Of a stretch of 64,000 nucleotides of DNA, positions 17,908 through 25,907 are shown piece after piece. The position numbers were made by a program, and so were the translations under genes. The DNA is taken from NCBI RefSeq assembly GCF_003335505.1, contig NZ_QPEX01000033.1, positions 1 through 64,000 of the forward strand. The letters run 5' to 3'. Numbering within the stretch: position 1 is the first letter of the stretch; every line of letters begins with the position of its first letter. Below the pieces are notes generated by a model. The model was not told the origin of the DNA and searched no databases. It saw only the letters and a list, made by a program, of their open reading frames with translations. Source of the DNA: Bremerella cremea (GTDB lineage: Bacteria > Planctomycetota > Planctomycetia > Pirellulales > Pirellulaceae).

Positions 17908-18390
17908 TTAGCCACTGAGTTGATCCAAAAGCGATCGGAACTCGGGCATCTTCTCTTCCAGATTTTGTAGCCAGGCTTCGGGCTTCCAAATTTCGACACA
18001 GACAGCCGCTCCGATAATCAAAACTTCGCCGCCGGCATCTACGCCTAAGAACTCCCGAAATCCTTCAGGTATCAGTAATCTCCCTTTTCCAGCTAACGCA
18101 ACATTGCGTTGTCGCGTGGAAAGCAGTCGCCCCAGCAACTGAACGTCGGCAATGCGGTTCTCTAGCTTGCCCGCAGCGATCTTGGCGTGAACCAAATTCA
18201 CCCCCGCATCGAGCTTGCCCTGCCACTGCGGTCCGTTCCATAAGCTCAAGCAACCAGGTCGCTCCTTGACGAGAATCAGGTCGTCCTCCTTGGGTGCAAG
18301 AAGGTCGGTTATTTGCGTGGGAATCGACAGCCGAAACCGGTCGTCCAGCGTGCGGCTGAATTCGCCCAGAATGAACTCGTCGGACCCCAT
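17908..18390 (-). CDS. mraZ: MraZ-like transcriptional regulator
   Basis: A 160-residue protein with the double AbrB/SpoVT-like architecture of MraZ: first module at about residues 5-55 with F-S-R-T-L-D-D-R-F-R-L-S-I-P, second at about 85-130 with L-A-G-K-G-R-L-L-I-P. MraZ in E. coli is a DNA-binding repressor of its own promoter and of the division-wall cluster. Here no mraW, ftsL or ftsI follows: it is a single gene, ended by a strong terminator and divergent from a ketosynthase. Planctomycetes lack FtsZ, so its target set is likely different. Three palindromic repeats in the divergent region are candidate binding sites. Confidence 0.85.
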   Translation of the reverse strand: MGSDEFILGEFSRTLDDRFRLSIPTQITDLLAPKEDDLILVKERPGCLSLWNGPQWQGKLDAGVNLVHAKIAAGKLENRIADVQLLGRLLSTRQRNVALAGKGRLLIPEGFREFLGVDAGGEVLIIGAAVCVEIWKPEAWLQNLEEKMPEFRSLLDQLSG

Positions 18391-18431
18391 AGGTTTTCGT
18401 TTTCATTCAGGAAAACCGCCAAACGCCGTTT

Positions 18432-18446
18432 TGGGTTAGTTTCCCA
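18432..18446. promoter_or_regulatory. 15-base palindromic element, site 1
   Basis: TGGGTTAGTTTCCCA, an imperfect palindrome (arms TGGG/CCCA with A/T-rich centre). It lies 42 bases upstream of the mraZ start. Same element as sites 2 and 3; all carry TGGG on both strands, and TGGG-type repeats are what MraZ is known to bind. Confidence 0.65.
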
Positions 18447-18472
18447 CTAAATCGCCAATTAAAATCCACTCA

Positions 18473-18487
18473 TGGGTTAATTTCCCA
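18473..18487. promoter_or_regulatory. 15-base palindromic element, site 2
   Basis: TGGGTTAATTTCCCA, differing from site 1 only at the central base. Its centre is 41 bases from that of site 1, about four helical turns, so both would face the same side of the DNA. Confidence 0.65.
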
Positions 18488-18626
18488 CGTCCAAGAGTTT
18501 ACCCGGCAGCACATTTTTGGCAACCATTCTTGAGGGAAATTTGGTAATTCTTTCCAGATATGCGGAATTCCCCGAGAGTTGCTTCTAAGAACTCTCAGAA
18601 ACTGAACTGGAAACGTTTCTTGGTAT

Positions 18627-18641
18627 TGGGTAACTTTCCCA
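18627..18641. promoter_or_regulatory. 15-base palindromic element, site 3
   Basis: TGGGTAACTTTCCCA, 86 bases ahead of the ketosynthase ATG at 18728. A half-match GGGAAATTTG also occurs at 18534-18543. Position suggests control of the ketosynthase promoter by the same factor as sites 1 and 2. Confidence 0.6.
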
Positions 18642-18727
18642 CACGATGGCCTCGAAAGCCCGATCGATAGGGAGATCGCTCGGCGGGGCAACAGGCATTT
18701 AGCGGTTGGAATACGCAAAACGTGACC

Positions 18728-19999
18728 ATGGAAGACGCGAAAGACCCGGTCGTGATCACCGGAATCGGCTTGATCACGTCCGTCGGACAGGATCGGGAAT
18801 CGACCTGGGCGTCGATTCAGCGCGGAACGTGCGGAATTCGCCGTATGACGGGCATCTCGCCGATAGAAGACAATCTCGTTCTCGGCGCACCGGTCGACCT
18901 GCCCCCCGGCTACGAACCTCGTTTGAAGATTCTTACTCTCAACGAAATCGCCGCCGGCGAGGCATTAAAAGACGCCCAAATCGACATGGGCAATATCGAC
19001 CGAACTCGTTTCGGCTGTGCCGTGAGTGCCGGTATGGGAGACGCCCGTGCGATCTTCGATGTGATCGATGTTCCTGGCGGTACCTGGCCGGTAGCTGGTG
19101 GAATTCCTCACGAACAATTTTTCCCCTGCACACCTTCCTACCATGTCGCCCACAAATTTCAGTTGGAAGGTCCGCGGCTTTCCCATTCCACAGCCTGTGC
19201 GAGTGGCTTAGTCGAACTTGGCTGTGCGGTCCGTGCGATTCGCGATGGCCAGTGCGATATCGCCTTGGCGGGGAGTGCCGAAGCAATCGATCCATTATTC
19301 GTCGCAGGCTTCCGCAAGATGCGTGTCCTCTCCGACGATGCCGACCCGGTACGAGCTTGCCGTCCCTTCGACAAAACCCGCAACGGGTTCGTTATTGGCG
19401 AAGGTGCCGCCATGTTCGTGGTCGAACGGCTCAGCCATGCGTTAGCTCGGGGAGCTAAGATCTATGCCGAGGTGCTTGGCTGCCGCATGTTGGCCGAAGC
19501 ACACCATGTCACCGGCATCGATATGAACAGCGATGCCCTGGAACGTCTACTCCGCATTACGCTGAAATCGAGCAATCTGGGGCCACGTGATATTGATTAC
19601 GTAAACTGTCACGGCACCGGCACACAGCAAAACGATGTCAACGAGGCTCGCGGTATCCGAGCAGCGTTCGGGCCGTTCGCTAGCCGTTTGTGTGCCAGCA
19701 GTATCAAATCTATGATCGGCCACCTACTGAATGCCTCTGGCAGCGTAGAACTGGCCATGACCGCCCTCGCTCTGCGAGACGGATTCGTGCCACCTACCTC
19801 GAATCTCCGCAGCCTCGACCCAGATGTCGATATCGACTGCGTTCCCTTGGTTGGTCGACAACTGCGTATTCAACATGCGTTAAAGTTGTCGGTTGCCTTT
19901 GGTGGCCATCTGGTAGCAGTCGCCCTGCGGCGTTGGAACGATTCGCAAAGTGGTTTCGCCTACCCAGAGCTGCCCGAAGAAACTCGCCGTGTTGCTTAA
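18728..19999 (+). CDS. beta-ketoacyl-ACP synthase II-like enzyme
   Basis: A 423-residue thiolase-fold condensing enzyme related to FabF. Counting from the ATG at 18728 (a GTG two codons earlier is possible), the active-site Cys157 lies in S-T-A-C-A-S-G, His295 in N-C-H-G-T-G-T, Lys327 in S-S-I-K-S-M-I-G-H and His332 in the same motif, so the Cys-His-His triad of decarboxylating condensation is intact. The C-terminal Gly-rich loop is A-F-G-G-H. It is not next to acpP, fabD or fabG, so whether it serves normal fatty acid synthesis or a special lipid is open. Divergent from mraZ with shared palindromic sites. Confidence 0.9.
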   Translation: MEDAKDPVVITGIGLITSVGQDRESTWASIQRGTCGIRRMTGISPIEDNLVLGAPVDLPPGYEPRLKILTLNEIAAGEALKDAQIDMGNIDRTRFGCAVSAGMGDARAIFDVIDVPGGTWPVAGGIPHEQFFPCTPSYHVAHKFQLEGPRLSHSTACASGLVELGCAVRAIRDGQCDIALAGSAEAIDPLFVAGFRKMRVLSDDADPVRACRPFDKTRNGFVIGEGAAMFVVERLSHALARGAKIYAEVLGCRMLAEAHHVTGIDMNSDALERLLRITLKSSNLGPRDIDYVNCHGTGTQQNDVNEARGIRAAFGPFASRLCASSIKSMIGHLLNASGSVELAMTALALRDGFVPPTSNLRSLDPDVDIDCVPLVGRQLRIQHALKLSVAFGGHLVAVALRRWNDSQSGFAYPELPEETRRVA

Positions 20000-20045
20000 C
20001 CCGACACCGTGCCGCGTTCTACAAATTTGCCGCGTCAAGAAACGA

Positions 20046-20080
20046 AACATGCCCACACGTTGGTGGGCATGTTCTAGGTT
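20046..20080. terminator. bidirectional terminator between ketosynthase and opgH
   Basis: Perfect 11-base stem AACATGCCCAC (20046-20056) / GTGGGCATGTT (20063-20073) with a six-base loop, flanked by T-rich sequence on both sides. It lies between the convergent ketosynthase and opgH genes. Confidence 0.8.
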
Positions 20081-20097
20081 TTAGTGGCTTTCTAGGC

Positions 20098-22734
20098 TTA
20101 CGATCGATAGGCCAATGGCGATTTTGGTTTCCGCTGAGATCGCAGTTGAATGTGCAACTGCTCCATCGCGTAGCGGTTATTCTGCACCTGGAAGCGAATC
20201 TTAGGCGGAAGCGCGTGCAGCCCATCTCGCTTAACAACTGCTTGAATCGCCATCAATTGATCACGAAAGATCGGAATCTCGCGTTCACTCGTTCGTAAAA
20301 TCCCCAAGTGCAACACCAAATAGGCGGGATCTAGTAGCACCATTTCAAACAGATCCCCCTTGGGACCAGCTTGCTTTTCGCGACTAGACTTCGCCAGAGC
20401 AGCGCGTTGCACTTTAAGTACTTCCGGAGCTTCGACTTCCTCGTTGATGAGAAGCAAGCCTTGTCCTTTCATCTTCTTGCCGATCTCCAAGCTCCCCAGC
20501 AGCATCGATAGCGGTACCGAGAAGACCAAACCAACCAAGACCGGTGAAAGCCAGAGCAAGAAAGTAGGGGCGGTGAAGCACAGGATCGCCGTCGCGGTGA
20601 CACCAACTAGGGTATGAGCCCAGTGCATCATGAACGCATCCGTCAGCGAAACGCCAACGTCATCGCGTTGCTGGGCGTTCCACTTCACCTTCTTTCCACG
20701 TAACGTCGCCAACACAAATTGGCTGTGCAACAGCATCATGATCGGAGCAATCAAGATCGCAACGCCTGTTTCTAGCAAAACACCCAGCCAAGCCCGCTGG
20801 CGAATCTGAGGTGAATCTTGCGGCAGGGGTCGAAGCATTAACGCGAACAAGCCGTAAGCTTTCGGAATGAGCAGCATCCCCATCGTCGCCGCGAACAGCC
20901 CGCCAGCAAGCCAAGGATTGATCCCAGCAGCCGCAGCGTCGCCCCCAAGATAAGCAGCCACCAGCGACAGGGTGAGGAAGACCAACCACAGCGGTGAAGC
21001 CAGGTAGCTCATCACGCCCATGCTCAAATGAAGCCGGCTAGTTGGGTGAAAACCATCGGCGAGCAGCAAGCCCATGTGCTGCATGTTCCCTTGGCACCAG
21101 CGTTGGTCACGTTGGGCATAATCGAGCATCGTGGTCGGGCACTCTTCATAGCTCCCTTGAAGATCGTGAGCCAGACAAATTTTCCAACCGGCTCGTCGCA
21201 TCAAAGCGGCTTCTACGAAGTCGTGACTTAAAATCTCGCCACCTAATGGTCCATTGCCCGGCAAAACCGGTAGGTCACAATGTTCCATGAACGGCTTGAT
21301 GCGAATAATCGCATTATGCCCCCAGTAATTCCCGTCGCATTCCGACCACAAGGCGAAGCCCTCTAGGAAAACACGACCGTAAACCTGAGCAGCAAATTGC
21401 TGGGTCCGGGCGAAGAACGACTGACGATTGACTGGGGTCGGTGGGACCTGCAAGATTCCGATCTGCGGATCGTTTTCCATGCGGCGGACCATCTCGACCA
21501 GCGTTTCGCCCGACATCACACTATCGGCGTCGAGTACCGTCATGTAAGGATAGTGGTCGCCCCAGCGTTGGCAGAAGTCGGCGATGTTGCCTGCCTTGCG
21601 GCTAGTATTCTTCGCGCGGTGGCGATAGTAAACGCGGCAATGCTCCGGCAAATCGATCACCAACTTGGCCCAGGCCCGTTCTTCTTCGAGCCAGACATCG
21701 GGGTTGGTGGTGTCCGAGAGAACAAATAGGTCAAACTTATCTGCGGCGCCGATCGACTTCAGCGATAAAGCAACCGCCTTCAGATTCGCCATTACGCTGG
21801 CAGTATCTTCGTTGTAGATCGGCATTAAGATCGCGCTACGCGGCAAACCGGTCAGGTATTCAGGATCGTCAACCGGGATCACCTTCTTCTGCTTCTTCGA
21901 CATTAAGATCGAAGCCAGCCCCATCGTGGCCGTCCAGAAACTAAACGCAATCCAGAAGAACAGCAGCACAAACATGCCCACCAGCGGATACTGAAAGATC
22001 CCTGTTGCCGACACCGTCTCCCAATAAACAGCCGCCGCCGTTGCCGTTGTCAGCAAGGTAAGGAACGCCAACAACCCCCGGGTTACGTTGAAGCAACTTC
22101 GAAAGGAACAAGGCTGCTCGCCCCCTTCGCTTGCGATATTGTCTGATTTCTTGTGGCTTGCTTGGCACAATCCCAATACTTCGGCAAGCTGCTTGCCCCA
22201 ACGAGGCAACAGCGGAAGCTTCTGTTTCGTCATTCCCTTAGGAACCGGTGGCGGCACGACGGGCTTCCGTTTGGTTTGAGCCGAGGCCACAAACCGTTCC
22301 GGCAATGACTCGTCGACCAAACCTTGCGGGTGCAGGCTCAAAAGCTCTGGCAAGTGCGCACCGATTACCCCAGGCGGATTGGGCGTGCCCTCGGCTCCAT
22401 GCTCGACTTCAATGGCATGAACCCACTTGGCTAACTTTTTAACGGTTAGCCGGATGGCCATCTTACGGAGCCGCTTTCCATTGGTCTTGGGATCTTCCGC
22501 AATCGCGGCGAGCGACTCGTTGACAATTCGCTTACTTTCGGAAGCGATAAAATCAGGATCGGTTAAACCAAGGTCACGTAAGTAATCGGCGACGACGCTC
22601 TTTGCTCCGCGAACATCAGCATCTGAAAGTTCACGATGCAAAGGGGGAGTCGGTAATACCGGGCCCATCTGGTTGGCGTCGAAGGAGTGACCGTATAGGG
22701 CTCCGACGTCAGTGGTTGAGCTTAAATGGGACAT
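20098..22734 (-). CDS. opgH: periplasmic glucan glucosyltransferase
   Basis: An 878-residue inner-membrane glycosyltransferase (GT2) that polymerises UDP-glucose into the backbone of osmoregulated periplasmic glucans and passes it across the membrane. The ATG at 22734 is chosen over an upstream GTG because GGAG precedes it by six bases. N-terminal cytoplasmic region (about 220 residues), membrane helices near 225-290, the GT core with LPIYNEDTASV-like, LDADSVMSGE and QRDQRWCQGNMQH (the QxxRW motif), then a cluster of C-terminal helices. The start overlaps the opgG stop by 13 bases, so translation is probably coupled. Length matches E. coli OpgH (847). Confidence 0.93.
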   Translation of the reverse strand: MSHLSSTTDVGALYGHSFDANQMGPVLPTPPLHRELSDADVRGAKSVVADYLRDLGLTDPDFIASESKRIVNESLAAIAEDPKTNGKRLRKMAIRLTVKKLAKWVHAIEVEHGAEGTPNPPGVIGAHLPELLSLHPQGLVDESLPERFVASAQTKRKPVVPPPVPKGMTKQKLPLLPRWGKQLAEVLGLCQASHKKSDNIASEGGEQPCSFRSCFNVTRGLLAFLTLLTTATAAAVYWETVSATGIFQYPLVGMFVLLFFWIAFSFWTATMGLASILMSKKQKKVIPVDDPEYLTGLPRSAILMPIYNEDTASVMANLKAVALSLKSIGAADKFDLFVLSDTTNPDVWLEEERAWAKLVIDLPEHCRVYYRHRAKNTSRKAGNIADFCQRWGDHYPYMTVLDADSVMSGETLVEMVRRMENDPQIGILQVPPTPVNRQSFFARTQQFAAQVYGRVFLEGFALWSECDGNYWGHNAIIRIKPFMEHCDLPVLPGNGPLGGEILSHDFVEAALMRRAGWKICLAHDLQGSYEECPTTMLDYAQRDQRWCQGNMQHMGLLLADGFHPTSRLHLSMGVMSYLASPLWLVFLTLSLVAAYLGGDAAAAGINPWLAGGLFAATMGMLLIPKAYGLFALMLRPLPQDSPQIRQRAWLGVLLETGVAILIAPIMMLLHSQFVLATLRGKKVKWNAQQRDDVGVSLTDAFMMHWAHTLVGVTATAILCFTAPTFLLWLSPVLVGLVFSVPLSMLLGSLEIGKKMKGQGLLLINEEVEAPEVLKVQRAALAKSSREKQAGPKGDLFEMVLLDPAYLVLHLGILRTSEREIPIFRDQLMAIQAVVKRDGLHALPPKIRFQVQNNRYAMEQLHIQLRSQRKPKSPLAYRS

Positions 22735-24308
22735 AGATATCTCCACGATTCAGAGCAGAGCTCGTCCTCTACCTTGAGGACAACCTCAATCTCCATGGCG
22801 TAAGGTCCGTCCGGGATCAACTTGCACGAGACTTCCACCGTGTTAAGCGCAGTTCGCCGGACGACGATCTCTTTCGCGCTGCCTCGTTGTACCTCGATAA
22901 GAGGTAGCAACTCGCGTTCCACTGGAAGTCTGGATAGGTTGTCGCCCTGAAAAACGACGGTGAGATGGAGGGAGGATTTATCCGAGCGATCAACTCGAAA
23001 GTCAGTCACCTTCGCCAGCGAATGCTGCTTGGGTGCCTGGTGGAGGAAGGCAATTTCATATTCCAACTCAATAGGTTGGTCGGTCGTAACAGGTCGATCG
23101 GCAACCCAGTAGGCGCCAATGTTATCAGTCCCTTCATGATCGGAAGGAAGTTCTAAAAGCTGTACTGTTCCGTTCACCCATGGTTTGCTCGGCGTAATCC
23201 AAACACTCGGCCGGAGATCGTACTTGGCTTCATCGTCTTGATACCGAGCCGGGTCTCGCTCGGACTGCATAAGCCCAAAGCCGTATAGCTGCCGCGCCTG
23301 GTAATTGCTGAGCGAAGGAAAATCGAGACGATTCAGCGAACGCCGAATCCACTCGTTCTCGCCCGTTTGAATCAACAAACTATCGGCATCATGAACCCGG
23401 GGACGGGGATCGTTGGCTGGACCTTCTTTGCCCAGCCCCCACATCCACATGCTTGTCAGCGGAGCAACGCCCACCTTCTCAGGAACTTTACGGAAATGAA
23501 GTTCCGCCTTAACGTCGATCGTCATCGTTTCGTTAGGATGAATTACAAACGCATAAGCCCCCGTCACACTGGGGCTATCTAGCAAAGCCCAAACCTTGAA
23601 CTGCTTGGCATCTGGTTGGGGGCGTTCTACCCAAAATTCTCGAAAGACGGGAAACTCTTCTGGCTTCGCCAAACCAATATCAACCGCCAAACCTCGGGCA
23701 CTCGTCCCATAGAACTGATCAGGGGAAATTGCACGAAAGTAACTAGCACCTAAAAACGAAGCAATCTCTAGCGGGTGCTCTGACTTGGGAAATTTGCCGA
23801 TGATTTTCAGGCCGGCATATCCCAAATCTTTAGGAGGAGTCAGCCCGGCCAGTTCGCCACGATATTGAAAGCGAGAAGGATCGAAATCTAACCGTTCAGC
23901 CTCATTCACGGATGAACTTCCCGGCGGCAAAAGAAACACCTGAACTTCATCGCGATAAATATACCCGCGATGAAAAAGCTCCATCCAAAAGGGCAATGCC
24001 TCTGGCTTCCAGATCGATTTTTCGTGCTCGAAAGCGATCAGACGGTAGGTGTCATAGTTTAAGTCTTTGAGTTCGCCCGGTAATTCAGGGGATGACTGAT
24101 ACGGCTTGGCGGCAACATCAGCGGCTTTTTCCTGGATGGCATGAAAAATCGGATCCTCCGCCTGGGGCGTTTTATCTTGCGCGTGGGCGCAGTAGACATT
24201 CGCCGTTCCCGCCAGGAACATCACCATGCAGCCAGTAAACCAGCGTCGACCAAGTGGTTTCCTTCTGAAATCCATTACTTTCTTCAACTGAAAGAAATCA
24301 GCGAACAT
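22722..24308 (-). CDS. opgG: periplasmic glucan biosynthesis protein
   Basis: A 528-residue exported protein of the MdoG/OpgD family, which acts in the periplasm with OpgH to make or modify osmoregulated glucans. A signal sequence follows M12 (ATG at 24275), with the hydrophobic core about residues 25-40; the true start may be 24275. Family blocks are clear: LNYDTYRLIAFE, SSFLGASYFRAIS-like FLGASYFRAISPDQFYG, SARGLAVDIGL, TSMWMWG and GVWITPSKPW-like segments. opgG-opgH order is that of E. coli. The operon probably starts upstream of 24308 and ends at the terminator at 20046. Confidence 0.92.
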   Translation of the reverse strand: MFADFFQLKKVMDFRRKPLGRRWFTGCMVMFLAGTANVYCAHAQDKTPQAEDPIFHAIQEKAADVAAKPYQSSPELPGELKDLNYDTYRLIAFEHEKSIWKPEALPFWMELFHRGYIYRDEVQVFLLPPGSSSVNEAERLDFDPSRFQYRGELAGLTPPKDLGYAGLKIIGKFPKSEHPLEIASFLGASYFRAISPDQFYGTSARGLAVDIGLAKPEEFPVFREFWVERPQPDAKQFKVWALLDSPSVTGAYAFVIHPNETMTIDVKAELHFRKVPEKVGVAPLTSMWMWGLGKEGPANDPRPRVHDADSLLIQTGENEWIRRSLNRLDFPSLSNYQARQLYGFGLMQSERDPARYQDDEAKYDLRPSVWITPSKPWVNGTVQLLELPSDHEGTDNIGAYWVADRPVTTDQPIELEYEIAFLHQAPKQHSLAKVTDFRVDRSDKSSLHLTVVFQGDNLSRLPVERELLPLIEVQRGSAKEIVVRRTALNTVEVSCKLIPDGPYAMEIEVVLKVEDELCSESWRYLCPI

Positions 24309-25169
24309 AAAAAAAGGCCTATGAAATTATTGGGATAGCTGTCACGAATGCGCGCAGCCCAAGTTATTTTAGCACTGCGTGTGCCAATATTTGATTTCCT
24401 TTTCGCTTACAGGTCACGCCTGCACAGTCCGCCTGAACAACAATCGGAACCAAGCCACTAATGCCAGGACAATGGCCTGTCGCCCCCAAACACTCCATTG
24501 AGCAAAGATTGCTCACATGGCCTACCTGGTTCCTAGACGATCTCTCTGACGCTTAAATAACCGATACTTTGTGCAGAATTTGCACAACCTGTTGCCCACA
24601 TCTACAAAGCAACACCTGTTGATATAACAGCCACAGATCGACTGCTCTTGATGCCTAGAGAAACTCTTTAAGACAGAATCGTACTTCGTGCTGGCGACTT
24701 ACGATAGTGATCACGAGGATTGAAGGGTTGTGTTTCCTTGCCCTCAATTCATCCGACGTCTCAACCCCACAAGATGGATGTCACGAGCCATCTCAGATGA
24801 GCACTGAAGAAGAAAAAGCCTGCTTCGGACCTGCGTCGTCCCATCGAAATTCTGCTTTCGTTTTGAGAAGATGAAAGCGATTTTGCTATGCCTAATCAGA
24901 TAAGCCGTGGCACGAGCCGAGAACCAACGCAGCTGGCGAACGTTTCCGAAGCGGCGACACAATGTACCGCCGCAAAGAGATATGACGACGCAAGGAATCT
25001 AAGGCATTTGCTTTTTCCAGCCGTCGAGGATTTCGTCGCAGCGATCAGATTGAGCTTCCCATCGCAGGAGAAGTTTACCCATGCGATTAGCAATATCTAG
25101 TTGATGAGAATGCAATTTAATATAGTGCTTTCTATCTTCATCAAACTGTCGCTGAGCCTAATTCACTTT
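24309..25169. other. 860-base intergenic region, no convincing gene
   Basis: AT-richer stretch between divergent-free neighbours opgG (start side) and apt (stop side). Two overlapping short frames (24744-24962 minus, 24888-25100 plus) have no start signals, no family resemblance and no hydrophobic or periodic pattern, so I do not call them. A small palindrome TTGTGCA-GAATT-TGCACAA lies at 24569-24587, about 260 bases upstream of opgG, and could be an operator for opgGH. No tRNA or terminator seen. Confidence 0.5.
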
Positions 25170-25691
25170 TCAGTATTCGATCAAGCTGAAAGACTCGAAT
25201 GGAGCGATCCGCTGTTCACCCTCGAGCGCCTTGAGATTGATTAAGAAGCAGCAGCCAACCACGGTGGCCCCGATCTTTTCGACCAAATTACAACAGGCTT
25301 TCATCGTACCGCCGGTGGCCAGCAGATCGTCGACCATCAGCACGTTTTGCCCTGGCTGAACGCCATCGATGTGGATTTCGAGGGTGTCGCTCCCATATTC
25401 TAGCTCATAGTGGAACGAATGCGTATCGAAAGGCAGCTTGCCAGGCTTGCGCACCGGCACGAAACCGCAATTAAGCCGCAAAGCCAACGGGGCGGCGAAG
25501 ATAAAGCCACGGGCTTCTGCCGCGACAATCGCATCGATCTTCTTCCCCTCGTAGTGGGCGGCCATCTGATCGATTGCTTCGTTGAACACGTGCGGATTGG
25601 CCAACAGGGGCGTGATATCGCGGAACAAGATTCCCGGTTTGGGGAAGTCTGGGACATCGCGAATGTACGACTTGAGATCAATTTCCGACAT
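25170..25691 (-). CDS. apt: adenine phosphoribosyltransferase
   Basis: A 173-residue cytoplasmic salvage enzyme converting adenine and PRPP to AMP. The start at 25691 is preferred over 25721 because GGAG lies nine bases ahead and the protein then begins M-S-E-I-D-L-K-S-Y-I-R-D. The PRPP-binding motif VLMVDDLLATGGT, the IVAAEARGFIF loop and the VPVRKPGKLP catalytic loop are all present. Length close to E. coli Apt (183). A hairpin with T-run ends only about 20 bases before this start, which is unusual (see 25712). Confidence 0.95.
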   Translation of the reverse strand: MSEIDLKSYIRDVPDFPKPGILFRDITPLLANPHVFNEAIDQMAAHYEGKKIDAIVAAEARGFIFAAPLALRLNCGFVPVRKPGKLPFDTHSFHYELEYGSDTLEIHIDGVQPGQNVLMVDDLLATGGTMKACCNLVEKIGATVVGCCFLINLKALEGEQRIAPFESFSLIEY

Positions 25692-25711
25692 GCTCGTTTT
25701 CTCCGACCGAC

Positions 25712-25745
25712 AAAAAAACACCTGAAACTTGGTTCGCTCCAGGTG
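25712..25745 (-). terminator. terminator-like hairpin just before apt
   Basis: Minus strand: CACCTGGAGC (25745-25736), 7-base loop, GTTTCAGGTG (25728-25719), then seven T. Eight Watson-Crick pairs and two G-U. The T-run ends about 20 bases before the apt ATG. A candidate promoter further up has -10 TATATT near 25750-25755, with a weak -35, which would put the transcript start right at this hairpin. Either an attenuator or a 5' stabilising hairpin. Confidence 0.6.
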
Positions 25746-25851
25746 CTGAATATACGGGGATTTTCGAGCAGCGGAAAGAATAGGGGGGATATTCCCTGAT
25801 ATGCGGAGTACTTGGCTAAGGTCTCTCTCAGAAATCAGGCTCTACAAACGA

Positions 25852-25881
25852 CCAAGAGAGCATCTAGGGATGCTCTCTTGG
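25852..25881 (-). terminator. terminator after the SYLF-domain gene
   Basis: A perfect 13-base stem CCAAGAGAGCATC (25852-25864) / GATGCTCTCTTGG (25869-25881) with a 4-base loop, 27 bases past the stop of the minus-strand SYLF gene. Only a short T-rich patch (TCGTTTG) follows on the minus strand. Confidence 0.75.
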
Positions 25882-25907
25882 ATGAATCAGGCTTCTGGCA
25901 ATCACTT

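Noticed and set aside
24744..25100. Short frames of 65-72 codons on both strands
   Set aside because: No start signals, no recognisable pattern, mutually overlapping.
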